64,000 bases of DNA, from assembly GCF_001642475.1 (NCBI RefSeq), contig NW_019173972.1:186001-250000 (forward strand). The letters run 5' to 3'. The notes under the pieces were generated by a model. It was not told where the DNA came from and made no database searches. It saw only the letters and a program-made list of their open reading frames with translations. The translations under genes were made by a program, and so were the position numbers. Shown piece after piece: positions 43,282-55,290 of this stretch; position 1 is the stretch's first letter, and every line of letters starts with the position of its first letter. Source of the DNA: Fonsecaea monophora. Lineage: Eukaryota; Ascomycota; Eurotiomycetes; Chaetothyriales; Herpotrichiellaceae.

Positions 43282-44918
43282 ATGCCTCCTCACAACCTTG
43301 CTCGAGCCGCCGCGGGGACCTCGACCCCTGGTCCATCCTCGGCTACAGGCGAAGAATCTGCATCTCATCACTCGGACGTTGTGGATGTACGCCTCTTACT
43401 CCCCACCGGATGATTTCTCTTCACGGTAATAACAGAGTATCTTTTCTTGCAGGTGGATGACGATGCCGATTCCGCTTTTGAGGATGGCGACAATATATCG
43501 TGAGTTTCGGGAATACTAGTACACGGGTTCTCGAAATTGTGGCTGAGACGAAGCTTTCAAGGGACACGACCTCAGTTGCCTCGTCGATATATCGAGGTCG
43601 GATAATAAACGGTAGAAGGTTGGAAATGGTCCCTGCCAGATGGACTCTTGAGTCCCTGAATGTCCCTTTTCTGTTGACACCTCCAGATACTCGTCTTTGC
43701 GAGATGACTATTGGTATGATGATCGAGATTCTCATTCCTGCATCCACGTAAACAAGGCTCACCATCTCAACAGGGGGCCCTCCGATGAACAACAATTTGA
43801 AACACTCAACGCTGGGTATGTGGATGTCAACGAGCAAACAACCGTGGTGCTAAGATAGCTGCCCTAGTCATGTCCTCTATCTTGTATTGGACAGCAATCA
43901 ACCAAACCCTCTCTTTCGATCACCCATCGAGGAGCCGCTGGTATGAGTTTTTAACCAAGTTCTGTTACTGCTTGTCATCGACTGACACCAACGCACTAGC
44001 ATATCCTCGATATAGGGACAGGACCTGGCACTTGGGCCATGTGAGTCGAACCTCTTCTGTCATTTGATGCTCGTCTTCTTACTAGACGAAGTGACGTAGC
44101 CGACCAATTTCCTGCTGGTAGGTCAATATGAAACAAGTCTCTGCCGTCCATCGCCTAACAAAACCCAGCATCCGTATATGGTGTTGACCTCTCTCCGCCG
44201 CCATCCAACTGGGTCCCTCCCAACTGCTTTCTCCAGGTGAGTTCCTGGCGATGTGGCGAACACTCTAGCTAAACCGAGTATAGGTGGACGACGTCCTAGA
44301 AGAATGGACGTGGAGGCAAGATTTTGACCTGATTCATATGCGTCTTATGCTAGGTGCCTTCACAGACACTGAATGGACGGCTGTGTACAAAAAGTGCTTC
44401 GACAATCTACGGTCCGGAGGATACATCGAACAAGTCGAGTTGGACGTGCGGGTCATGTCTGATGATGGCTCACTCGCCCCTGACTCGCTGTTAGCCGGAT
44501 GGGGACAGACGTTCCTCGACTGCGCGCGACGGGCAGGTCGTCCCTTGGACACGCAGTTGACGATGAAGGCCAAGATCGAAGCAGCCGGGTTTGTCGACGT
44601 CCAAGAACACCTGTACAAATGTCCCATCGGCGCATGGCCCAAGGACCCGCTCCTCAAGGACGCTGGCCGGATTAACCTGACACACTGGAGTTCTGGTCTG
44701 GATGGATGGGCCATGATGTTATTGACGAGATGGGGGGCGCCGGAACCCTGGACGGCGGATGAAGCCAGAGTCTATGTTGCCAGAGTGAGGGAGGAACTGA
44801 AGAAGCGCCGACTGCACATCTGGCATTACACGTGAGTCTCTTCAGGCGGTGGTTACTGGTGATCGGATCGTACTGACCAAGCGGCAACAGTCGACGTGTT
44901 TGGGGGAGAAAACCATAA
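43282..44918 (+). CDS. LaeA-like SAM-dependent methyltransferase, 11 exons, 353 aa
   Basis: Exons 43282-43386, 43453-43499, 43562-43618, 43687-43713, 43774-43815, 43868-43940, 44000-44040, 44092-44117, 44169-44236, 44284-44831 and 44891-44918; total 1062 nt, phase kept at all ten junctions (introns 47-68 nt). The product shows the LaeA-family pattern: acidic N-terminus, SVASSIYRGRIINGRRYSS, DYYWGPSDEQQFETLNAGH, SAM motif I HILDIGTGPGTWAI (118-131), DVADQFPAASVYGVDLSP, NWVPPNCFLQVDDVLEEWTW, and the C-terminal VWGRKP. LaeA-like proteins influence secondary metabolism and development, although many paralogues have no known role. No biosynthetic cluster is in view. The number of tiny exons (26-47 nt) is high; the long final coding exon (548 nt) is normal. 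Confidence 0.9.
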
Positions 44919-45711
44919 TTATTGGCATGGTTTGGTTCTATGCATTTAGCGCATGCGCTGCTGATGATTCACTCATGTTGTTTGCATCCGAGACGGCCTT
45001 ATCATAAGCATGGGGGATGTTTGTTTCTAGCCTGGATTGGGGGTCATATCGGCGGCGTTTGGTTTGTGGCTGTCTCCAACTATTCGGTGGATGAACTCTC
45101 GATTCGAGATTGTCTCGAACTTCTCATGACCAGTTTAGTTATTATGATGGACTCTACCACCATCCATCTCTACAGAATGAAGCAAACAGTGCCTCGACGA
45201 TGGAAGGTCCTCAGGAGACTGCATGTTGATACGGACATGAGGACCTCTAGCAGCACAAACAAGGTTTAACGATTTGTATCCGAGTTGCAGGGGCCAGTAG
45301 TACTATCTTCCGCTTAACAGGACCTTTTGATCCTTTGGTTCTTCCCTGAGGTCCTCAAAGTTTCAAGTGGTAGAGTAGGTACTTAGTATCGATCTGGGAG
45401 GACCTTTCATCCCGGTCAAGCTACGCACTACTATATAACACTGTGTTGACCCAGCACAAGTGTGGACTGGAAACTACAAGCATTCACATTGTTCGCATAC
45501 TACCAGTACTACACTACTGACACACTTCTCAGCACAAACACAAACACGCATACCTCGTACACATACACACTGCAGATCCAGTTGCGTCATACTGCCGCCA
45601 CTACTACCACCCCCAACCACATACTACTACTGCCTTCTACACAACAGAACCAACTACACAGTTCCACAGTCTCACAGTCTCTCCGAAGCAAATCTACTTT
45701 ATCCAGCAAAT
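44919..45711. other. Intergenic region and probable leader of a small gene
   Basis: About 790 bp. From about 45465 it becomes rich in CA/AC with few G, typical of a fungal 5' leader, running up to the ATG at 45712. A TATA box lies at 45432-45438. Confidence 0.5.
45432..45438 (+). promoter_or_regulatory. TATA box
   Basis: TATATAA about 280 bp before the ATG at 45712, followed at a normal distance by a CA-rich, G-poor leader. Confidence 0.5.
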
Positions 45712-45804
45712 ATGTTTCCACTCATCCTCATGGCCACCATGGTGGGAGCTATCGGCCTGACGGTCTTCGGCGGGATGCCAAAATTCACCCACCTGATCGG
45801 TTGA
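45712..45804 (+). CDS. Possible 30-residue hydrophobic microprotein
   Basis: ATG to TGA encodes 30 residues, beginning MFPLILMATMVGAIGLTVFG, which would form one transmembrane helix, with a short polar/His-containing tail (MPKFTHLIG). Three further in-frame ATGs occur. What supports it is context: a TATA box and a long CA-rich leader directly upstream, ending AGCAAATATG. No homologue or function is recognised. It could instead be an upstream frame of a non-coding transcript. Confidence 0.4.
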   Translation: MFPLILMATMVGAIGLTVFGGMPKFTHLIG

Positions 45805-47695
45805 TTTTGGCCGGTTCGAGTCGTACGCGGGAAGGAGAGTTACTCGATACTACTATCTGGACAGGAGGAAATGGGAACACTTAGTACTGAAATGGACGGA
45901 TGGGGCACAGGGTGTGTTGTTTTGAATGAATCAGTGAAAACGACCAGATCGATGGGGTGTTGGTTGTTGGATCATGGTTCACTTTCATCCTACTAGTACT
46001 ACTGTAGTACTACTTGGTAACAATTGATTACAACTTGAGAGAGAATCTTGCCACCCTCATGATAACAAGTTGTCTTTGGAATCTCCTCTGTCGATGGCAT
46101 CCATAGATCAATTCGTCGAACATGCGGCATGAGCCGGCGGGTGGTTTGTATAATGGAATCAGACACTTCAGGCTGCGTGGTTACCGTCTTGATTCATTGC
46201 AGATTGAATCATCTAAAGTGTCCCTGTCAATAACTATTGACAAGTTAACTGTTTGCTTGGGTGATTAAGTCATCCTTTACCGAGTAGGAGCAGTAGCGCT
46301 GAGACCAGCGATCCAGTACGAGACGTAGAAGACAGGTAGTACGTACCTGCTGCCGGGAAGATGTAGTTAACTACTCGTTTGAAAGCAAATGACATTATTT
46401 CCCAGGACGGGCAACAGAACCTTCTTCCATCCATAACGGGAACATGACCTCCCCGAATTGGAGATGAGTAGGAGGTAGAAAAGCAGCTAAGCCTGATCCA
46501 GCTGAATTCGTGACGCGTTTCACAGCGACTGGATCGTGCCTTGTTCTTGTTAATTGATTGATTTAATCACATTTACCTGCCACCTACCAACCTACTCACC
46601 TGGGTCCTCTCCTCTCTAAAATTGAGTGCATGTGTACTATCATTACCAAGTAACTGGTGAGTACTTTGCAAACAGTGACAGTAGACTCCTCTACTTTTCG
46701 CACCCTATTTACAGTACTACAGGGTATTCTGAAGAGGAATCCTCAGTCAGGAGTCCACGCAGACTATGGAATGCGCGATGTGACTGATTCGGTCAACTGA
46801 TGGACTCTTTGATCGCGTTTCCTCTCTCTCTCTCTCTCTCTCTCTCTTGCTTCTCATCACATTCAACAAAGGATAATGTTGTATTTTTACCTTACTTGCC
46901 CTTCCTTTGTGAGCAAATTGATATCAGTCGAACTACTTAGAAGTAGTAAGGATATCCCGCCCCGTTTTGTACATGAGCTGGAAATCCGAAATACTACTTT
47001 TCGGACAGTACAAAACTCCTTCCTACAAGCTCACTCACGAAAAATAAGTGATCGTGCTCAAAGGGCCTGTCTTATATAAAGACGGAGAGAGAGCTACTAC
47101 TCCACGGGAAGTATAGATACCGCATCATGTATCTATCTGAGGCAGATCCGACGCGCAGCATCAGAGCAGCATCAAAGCGATATCAAAGTAGTCCGAAAGC
47201 GGTATTAAAGTAGCATTAATTTTCCACCTGGGGGTGAGTACTTTCAGTTCTGCTTGATACTGACTGGGTGGGTAATTCTCGAGAAATCCGATTCCAAGAT
47301 GACGCGAGATACGAGTGTTGGAGGGAATTACCACCACTTTACCTACCTAATTGTAGGATGTACCAAATGACAGAGATAATGCCCGTAGTGCTTTTTAGAA
47401 AAGACCGACTAGAGACGCATGCGAAGTAGTACTACTTTATCAGGCTGAAAACATGGGAGACTCATCGAGGTACTACTCTGTAGTAGTAGTATCACTGAAC
47501 CGATAGTAGAACTAAATCAAGTACTGTACCGAGTTACTCACATACATCATCGAATGCTTGTAAAGATCTTGCAAGTGAACACAGTCATTTGTTCTAAAAG
47601 TACTTGGTACTAGTACTAGCATAAAAGTGCAATCTCGATAATGACACAAAACAAATGCCGCTCTAGATGCCGCTCATAATCCCTTCTCCAATCAA
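45805..47695. other. Gene-poor stretch rich in short repeats and GTACTA/TAGTAC motifs
   Basis: About 1.9 kb with a (CT)n tract at 46822-46847, an imperfect AGCATCAAAGC-like repeat near 47160-47215, and many GTAGTAC/TAGTACTA occurrences (for example near 45997-46015, 47427, 47470-47490, 47600-47620). No gene found. Confidence 0.55.
46822..46847. repeat. (CT)13 microsatellite
   Basis: Uninterrupted CT dinucleotides in non-coding DNA. Confidence 0.9.
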
Positions 47696-49359
47696 TCAAT
47701 AAATATACGTAAATTCATCATTCTTGCGATCGGTAAGATCCAAAAAGGCATTGTCACCCAGTCTCTGCCCAGCTTCAGTCTCATCCATGGCAACGTACTT
47801 GTCTTCCATGGAATGATCCTTGATCTTGGCCGCCTTGCCGTTCTGCACCCGTTTCCTGGACTGCATCTTGTTCAAGAAAATAAGGTTCGCAAACTGGATG
47901 AAGATGACGGCAACCATCGTAACGAAGATGGCCAGCACCTTGCGCAGACCCGGGTGGTAGGCGGGCGCGTCCTTCTTGTTGAACAGGAGCGGGCCAATGA
48001 TGTTGCCGGCGCTCGAGCCAGCATTGTAGAGGGACATGATGACGGATTTCTTGGTGCTGCCGCCAGTGTTTCCCACGATCCACGAGACAATGAGCGGGTT
48101 CCCTCCAAAGAGGAAGGCCAGCAGGTAATAAGCCACCAAGAGTCCGGCGGTGGCACCTGAAGTCCGCGGGAGAACATAGAGAACAGCCAAACCGGCAATG
48201 ACGGGCAGCATGAGGCCAGCGAGGACAAAAGACTTGAGCTTGGCCTTTTGGGCTGCAAACGAGGCGAGGAGGATGACGATGACCTGCATCGCGCCGAAAG
48301 GCATATTGAGAAGTGAGGTTTTGTACTTGTCGAAACCGACACCTTCGAGAATGAGGGGGCCAAAAGTATTGGTGACTGAGGCGCCCACATTGAGCAGGAG
48401 AGCAAGGCCAATCCAGAGATACGTCTTGGGCTCCATGGCCAGTTCGAGTATGTGCTGCCATTTGAACTCGCGGTTGCCTGTGCCGGTTTGGTTGGCACGA
48501 AGACGTTCAATGGCTTGTGCCTTTTCGTGCTCCGTCAGAAAGCGTGCCGAAGGAATATCATTGTCGAGGAAATACCACACGACGGGTGCCGTGACAATGG
48601 TGACCAGGCCGACGAACAGGAAAATAATCTGCCACGACGCCAGAGCGGATGAGGGGATGTGAGCCAGTCCGTAGGAGATGCCTGAAGCAGCAATGGTCGC
48701 AACTCCATTGGTACCATACCAGGCTGCAACGCGGAGGGGTTGTTCTGCTCGACGGTACCATTGGCTCGTGATGACGCTGAAAAGCGGTAGACAGCCGGCT
48801 TCAAACAGTCCGAGGAAGAAACGCGCAGCCAGGAGCGAGCTGTAATTGTGACAAGCTGCCATCGCAGCTTGAGCAATACCCCATCCAAGGCAAAGGGCCG
48901 GCATGAGGATGCGATGAGGGACTCGTACAATGAGGAAGGATGAGAATGGCTGCCAGGCAAGTTGTGCGATGGGGGCGATAGATCCTAGAAAGGAATACTG
49001 ATCACCGGTGAGGTGTGTATCCTCGGTGAGGCCGAAAAGAGCGCCATAACCGAGCACCGACTTGTCGAGAATCTGGAGGAAGTAGACCCAGACGAGAATG
49101 GACAGGATGACTTTGTCCGTCTTGCGTCGGATGCGTTTGTTCTAGCACACTTTGTCAGACTTAATGTTGCCCCCGTAATGATTCCGAAACTCACGTCTTC
49201 TTCGGTCAGCTCCACTCGTTGGTCTCCCACAATAGCAAGGGCTCGGTCGGCGTGCTTCAGAGATGCTCTACGCTCAGTGATGATGTCTTTGGACAGGCGA
49301 CCGGACTCGACATCTTCGGCGTGAGCCTCGCGGAGGGTTTTGTCGTCAAAGGTGGTCAT
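47696..49359 (-). CDS. MFS transporter, anion:cation symporter family, 536 aa
   Basis: Exons 49359-49196+1 (49359-49195) and 49141-47696 (1611 nt); 53-nt intron with GTGAGT donor and CTAG acceptor, phase 0. A hydrophilic N-terminus (1 to about 55) precedes NKRIRRKTDKVILSILVWVY and TM1 (FLQILDKSVLGYGALFGL), the usual start of Dal5/allantoate-permease-like carriers. Twelve helices are evident, with RFFLGLFEAGCLPLF in TM4 and GGNPLIVSWIVGNTGGSTKK late in the protein, both family hallmarks. Helices end near residue 480 and a charged cytoplasmic tail follows. Substrate unknown. It is a different subgroup from the first MFS gene in this window (no FLDRVNIGNAR), so not a recent duplicate. Confidence 0.93.
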
Positions 49360-50589
49360 CGTAAAGGTGGCGCTTGGTATATTGCAGAATGCCGTTGATG
49401 TTTCCCACGTCCCCAGGATCTTGTTGAAGTGACTGGGGAAAGGACCAACAAGGGACGCAACAAGAAGATATTTATGTATCTAATGTGCCAATCTGTCACC
49501 CTCGCCTAGATGGGGAGTCGAAAATGAGGTCGAGAAATTTTGGAGGTTTGGGATCTGGAATCAGCTAGTATCACAGGTGTGGGGTCTGGGCATGCATCAT
49601 TCACCCTACACCTTGACCATCTGGCAAAGCCCGAGAAATGCGCGGAGTACAGTAGTCAGATATGCGGGCTGGGGTAGAAGTCTGGAGGGAGGATGGCCAT
49701 TGGAGGGACTGAAGCCGGTGCAGGGTTGTGTGACAGCTGATGCACAACCCCGCAACTCTGATCGGCAATTGAAAAGCCCCAGGATTGGACAGACAGAGAA
49801 GATCGACACTCTGTCGCTTCCAGAATACAAGCGAAGGAGTCGGTCGGCAACGGCGAAAGGCACTTTGAGCGGGGGACGGGCATGATCGGATGATGGTGGC
49901 CGTTTGTTCATTTCTCCTTGTACCTCGTACAAAAAGGTGGCGAGGCTGAAAGTGGAAGTGCCAGTTGCTCTTGGCAGATGCAGGTTGACAGGCTGACAGG
50001 ACACCTTCCCCTTCATCCGTCGTGGGGGTGGCGCTATCCCACTTCGGTCGACCCCCATGATGACCCCCACGACCAAAAATTGTCCAGCAAAGTTTCGCTT
50101 CTGGATGCGCCAGATGTGCCTAGGGCATCGCGTTGGACACATATGAGGAGTTGAGATCACCCAACGCACGCGCTGGCCAAGATGACCAAGAATGAAAAAC
50201 AGCCATGGCGAGGCTGAATACGAAGACTCGGCTGTCTCGATGACAACACGTATGCGCAGTGTGAAATGAACGATGGCATTCGCTTCCGGAGCTCTTGAAG
50301 GGGCTTTCTTGTCCATCTCCCCATCTGATCGAACGCTCTATGCCAACGACATCCCCTCCTGCCCCAAACGGCACGTCTCATTGTAGCCATCCTCTTATTC
50401 ACCAGACAACTGACCCAACACATCACCGACGCATTCAACATCCACGCCCTCCGACCCTACATCCATTAAGAATGTCATTAGCAGTGGGAAGAGCCTGGAT
50501 GTGAATATTAGCGAATGTCTACCTCCAGTGACACAGGCGTCCGACGACCTGGAACTTCGACTTACCATCGTATTGTGCAGATCCCCCAT
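49360..50589. other. Intergenic region upstream of the MFS gene
   Basis: About 1.2 kb; promoter of the MFS gene on the left. The antisense-type frame 49606-50316 on the minus strand has no domain. Confidence 0.5.
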
Positions 50590-50919
50590 CTATTCAACCG
50601 CCACATGTCGATAGGGGTTTTCAGTCTTTATCGATATTCGCCCCGTTTTCTTGGTCGTTGTTGACGACTTCTGCGATTGCTGCGGCTGTTGAGCATCCTT
50701 CATCCCGTATTGTACTCTCCACCACTTTTCTTGGTCGATCCTGTTTCCTAAAGCCCAAAGCTCTCTATCTCCCAAACTCTCCACCGTGACAGAGATGCCT
50801 TGCTGCAACTTGGCTTTCTGTAGATCGAAGTACTTCGACACTACGATCCCTATGAACCCCACCACCGATATCGACCCCAGGAGGGTCGTGCATATCTTAT
50901 CGTCGTGGGACATAGGCAT
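50590..50919 (-). CDS. Possible small single-pass membrane protein, 109 aa
   Basis: ATG 50919-50917 to TAG at 50590. The N-terminus MPMSHDDKI leads into one hydrophobic segment (about residues 11-29, TTLLGSISVVGFIGIVVSKY), then a basic/amphipathic region with paired Trp (EKWWRVQYGM), a Gln/Ser-rich stretch and a basic tail. This is a plausible architecture for a mitochondrial or ER small membrane protein. No named family is recognised, and no intron or neighbour supports it further. Confidence 0.4.
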   Translation of the reverse strand: MPMSHDDKICTTLLGSISVVGFIGIVVSKYFDLQKAKLQQGISVTVESLGDRELWALGNRIDQEKWWRVQYGMKDAQQPQQSQKSSTTTKKTGRISIKTENPYRHVAVE

Positions 50920-52296
50920 GACTGGTCCGACTGAATGACTTGGTTGATGAGGTTGTCCGCCAAGTGATCGAGGGCTTTTCTTTTCCGGCGGCAGATTGGG
51001 AAGTATGTCGAGTATGATGGTCTGACAGGATCAGTAAGACCCGGAGAGAGATGAGATGCTTTATATACCTTGCTGAGTGCGGTGGACCGCCAGTGACACA
51101 AGGTTTGAACCAAACAAGGAGCCGAGTCAAATACCAGTTGTTCTATGGTTCTTGGACGAACTTGTCGCCCGGAGGCCGTGATCGTCAACGCCAGAAATTT
51201 CCTGAGGACCTGGGATTCTTGTTCGAGTCGACTTTTTGTTGGGCGACTTCCGGTCAATTGCAGTCCGGTCGTCACTGGGTGCCGTCTGGTCACCATGTTC
51301 GCGAGGTCCTCAAGGTCATGTCATGTCCGCCTCCAGTGGAGAAGCCGTTGCAGCATCCTTTGGGACTGTAGTGGCCCTCTTTGACCACACATTCCCATCT
51401 CTTCGGGCCGAGCGAATCCCTTCTCCATGAGGATGCAGTCGTTTCGATGAGGACTCGATGGGATTTCGCCCCAAATCCGGGCCGCAGAGTGACATGAGGT
51501 GCCGCCTGAATTATGCCCGCTGCCCACCCATCAGCATTGTGAACATGAAGAAGTCTGCAACTCAACAACTCACCCCACCCACCCTCACGCAAGGCTTCCT
51601 GGGGGCCTCCCTACGACTCTTCGGGCAGAGAAGAGTCTGACGCAGCCGGTGTCTCACGAGTGCTCTGCGGGGGAGTATCCGATCCACGCAGAGCAATCTC
51701 GTGTGCACGCTGGCGCTGCAGCTCCTCTCTGATAGGATCGACTACTCTAAGACACCGTCAGTATGCCAGTCAGCCAAACAAGATGGGAGACAGCGGTGAC
51801 GCACGAGCCGTAGAGGATGAGGGCTGTAGCCCCCAGGAAGAGCGCGCTTTGAAATAAGAATAGACCTAAATGGTCAATATGGATATTTATATCCAAAGAG
51901 ATCTGGAAAGCAGAAATTTTAAAAAAAATACTCTATCAGCCATATTTATTAGATATGTTTCAAATAGGTATGGCGAGAGAAAAAGGGGGTAGAAGACTCG
52001 GCCGGCTGCGAGAACGGTTTTGTTCAGCTCGAAGAACATCCCAGGGTAGGAGCGAGCGCCGTCCAGCCGTCCATCGTCCATCTCTGCAAGAACTACCAGG
52101 GAGGAGCTCGTCGGATGAAGCTGGCAATTGAGCAGGTTGAAAGGGCTGGCTCTGAGGGCAGGAGGATGGATGAAAACAACAGAAGGGAGAAGGTGCCTAT
52201 TCCATGGCAACTTGATCGTGCACGGGTGCTGATGAAGGATATCTGCTGCAGCAATTTGATCATGAGCAAACGTTGCGAAAGGAGTTACCTGCAGCT
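50920..52296. other. Intergenic region
   Basis: About 1.4 kb with only short overlapping frames, and an A-rich tract near 51919. No gene supported. Confidence 0.5.
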
Positions 52297-53393
52297 CTAA
52301 TCATCCGCACTCTTCTGCATGGGTTCGACTCTCATCCTCCATTCATCCCAGTCGAACACGCCGTGTCCATACGTCCATGACCCAGGCTCCCGATGCGGAA
52401 GTACCACGCCTTCCTTGTCCTTGAAGAACACCAGGCCACCAGGGACCTCTTTCAGGGGATTGCCTTCCCCTTCACCAGACCTGCCGACAGGTCCAACGTC
52501 AAAGCCACAGGCTTGGTAGAACCTCTCCTTCCCATCGGCGGCGATCACGCTGCACGCGACACCCTCCCGTTGTGCTTGCCATAGACCCATCATGACGAGG
52601 GCGCGGCCGTGGCCCTGGTTCTGATATCCAGGGTGGACGGCTAAGCATTCCAGGTACCACGACTCGGAGCGTTGGCCAGTCCAGATATGGTCGAGGTAAT
52701 TGTAAGACCGTTCGATGATGTTCTCGTCTTCTGCCGACGCCGCACGATTGGGTGAAAGCCATCCAAGAAGTCCCACAATCAACTGTGTCATGGGTCGAAG
52801 CAAGCGTCCTATAATGCAGCCATTTAGCACCATACCTCAAAGTGTCGGTACGAGGAGTGTAGACATCTTTCAATTCCAGAGCCCTTTCCTTGCGCCAGCA
52901 TCGCCAGCAAGACTGGGGTCTCGAATATCTGCAGACCTTGACACATGGTAGGCTAAAGGGCCGCCTTTGAATTTATGCAATTGAACCAATATACTGCAAA
53001 CAACATCGTGGAGAAGCACTTACTCGGATCCCACCAGGCATACCCCCAGCCAGCCTCATAATTCTCCTTCCAACTGGGAGCCATGCGGCTCCAGTGTGCA
53101 ACCCCAGTCACAATTTCTACCAGCCCGTTTTTAGAACGTACTGTTGTTACGAGGAATATATGGCTGGGGTCCCACCAGTCGACGATGAACCGGCGATACC
53201 AATATTTCTCGACATCGCCAGGATATGACTTCCTATGCGGATGGATCAGGCGGCCAAAGAGTACATCGTCGTCAAAAGCATGAGAGCAAACACGTGCCGC
53301 TGCGGAGAGGTCGGAGAAGCGTGCCCTTCGACAGTCGAAGGCTCCCTGTGCAAGGAGTGACGATGGAGACCAGGACCGTGTCGTGGGAGCCAT
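52297..53393 (-). CDS. GNAT-family N-acetyltransferase, 2 exons, 293 aa
   Basis: Exons 53393-53024 and 52808-52297 (882 nt). The intron is 215 nt, long for this genome, with GTAAGT donor, CTAAAT branch and TATAG acceptor; skipping the whole stretch joins GYAWWDP to RRLLRPMTQ in phase. Start is ATG 53393 (MAPTTRSW). The acetyl-CoA-binding motif A is in LECLAVHPGYQNQGHGRALV. Upstream SYNYLDHIWTG and downstream KERFYQACGFDVG are typical of a large fungal GNAT subgroup of unknown substrate. The C-terminal ~40 residues after GGLVFFKDK extend beyond the core fold. Confidence 0.88.
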
Positions 53394-55290
53394 GGTGAGC
53401 ACTCCCCTGTGGATTGTACTACTGCTGTCTCGACTGTGCTTGGGCCAACTGCCCATGTGGCTGCTGACTCAAGCTCTCCACACCTCGCGTGCACAGGTTA
53501 AGCCACTGGAGGTTCTTCGCGGCTTGACTGTTGCTCGATTCGAATGTTCTGATCTCCCTAGGGGTTGCTGGCGGTGAATATGTTGAACCACGAGCGGCCA
53601 AGAGGTGTAACCGGGAATTCAGATGGATGTTGGTTTTTGATAGGACCGCATGCGAATCCTTTGATGATGCCCTCGACTTTTGGGACGATTGCGAGCGAAT
53701 GTGCAATCGTAAGCACGATTATGGCTGGTATGCAGACAAAGCAGATGGACTTGTCCAAGAAGCTATGTGGTGCGACCGCTACAGCACTTCGCTGCGTTAT
53801 TCAACGGGAAGAGACTCCGTACAGCTTTCAACGGCTCCTGTGGTGCGTGCGGATGAGGTAATGGATGCTGGAATAGTGAAATTGGTCTGTTCGGAGTCTG
53901 ACCTCAACGACGACGACAACTCCTCAATCAGGCTAAGGAGGACCCCGGACAAGTGTGCCACGCCCCTGAACCAAGCCTTAGGTGTTAGTTGAGGGAACTG
54001 CTAGAATGATAATCGTACGTTGGAAATGTTGCCCGTTGGACAAGATGTTGTCGTCGCTGTGTAGTCTCGGGTTCTTGTGGTCACGGTTCGTGGGCTCCGA
54101 GTTAGAGGAGGTGAAAAGGTATGAGGACCTGCCTTGCTGTAGTGGTGCGATGCACAACCCTGCATGCCCGCTTAAGACATCCTCTTATCTGCTTGATTGG
54201 CCAGGGTTACTCAGGGTCATTTTGGCGAAGCCTTCTGCCTGCGAGGTACGGGGTGGAACTGCTGTGGCTGAGTGGAGATACTGATCCACGGCCAGGACGG
54301 AGACTGGAGAAGGACTTTCCAAAGGAGAGAGCTAGGCACTTGTGTGATAAGAGGGTGGTGAGGGTGAAGGACTTCCGTGCCCCGTGATGCGTGGCTGTGA
54401 AGAGATATGAACGATGTGCTTCAACCAGCTTCACCACTTGAACGAGGAGGGATAGTCTCAGCGGAGAGCCAGCCAAGTACGAGGCACACACACACACACA
54501 CACATACACACAATACCGCAGTACATACTCGGTGCAAAGGAGGGAATTCCACACCCGCACACCAGGCACAAACAAGGCGGGGCAAATCAACCTTTTTCCT
54601 CGATTCCCTTTGCCTCTCTCTCTCTCCGATCCCTGAAACCTTCTCGGGGTTCCAAGTACGGGTAACGCCTTGCCGCGGGAAACGCATGTAACCGTCCCAC
54701 GCCCCCGTCAGAAAAACGGACTGCGTGCCCACCCAACTAACTAACTAACTAGTGCTGTGGGCGCCTGCGCCAGTTCGGTAAAGGTCGGCAGCTGGCCTTA
54801 TTTGACATTGTGCCATATCGTTTTTGGAACTACCGGACAGGACAATCGGGAAGAGGATGGTGATGCATGTATGCATGGGACGAACGAGATAACTTGATCG
54901 GGGAAGACCAAGGTCACTAACTGGTGGCAGCCTGGCGGCGGCCTGGAGGTACCTGGCACATCATGTGTGTATCATACGCTCGATACCGTAGCAATAGTGA
55001 ATGGCGCGAGGTGTTGGAAGAAAGCAATACCACCACACTCATACGCACACAACCCTGTCTGCCATACAGCGTCATAATCCAACGTAGATAGAGACCATAC
55101 GTGTGGTCTCGTTATAGCCCATTCATTTTCCTCCCTTAGAACCCACAGAACCGAACCTCGCTGAGACCGTCCCATTTTTTTAAGCCTGTATACCACGTCC
55201 TCCTGCGCCCCCAGGACCTGCCTGATTTCCGCCTGATAGACCTTCCCAGTGTGTGACCGTACCCCGTATAGAGCTGACCTGCACCGAGCC
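53394..55290. other. Intergenic region with a CA microsatellite
   Basis: About 1.9 kb. Contains the GNAT promoter, a (CA)n tract at 54485-54512, CT-rich sequence near 54613 and an (AACT)n run near 54735-54751. The plus-strand frame 53531-53992 shows no domain and is not supported by splice or promoter signals. Confidence 0.5.
54485..54512. repeat. (CA)n microsatellite with one interruption
   Basis: CA dinucleotides with a single T interruption at about 54505; non-coding. Confidence 0.9.

Noticed and set aside
43747..43773. 26-nt intron following CATCCAC in the LaeA-like gene
   Set aside because: Too short to be spliced; donor GTATGA at 43714 gives a normal 60-nt intron and the conserved YWGPSDEQ sequence.
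47872..48510. Second minus-strand frame inside the MFS gene
   Set aside because: Alternative-frame shadow, Ser/Pro-rich without motifs, within a continuous transporter exon.
53531..53992. 153-codon plus-strand frame
   Set aside because: No recognisable domain, overlapping opposite-strand frames of similar quality, no splice or promoter support.
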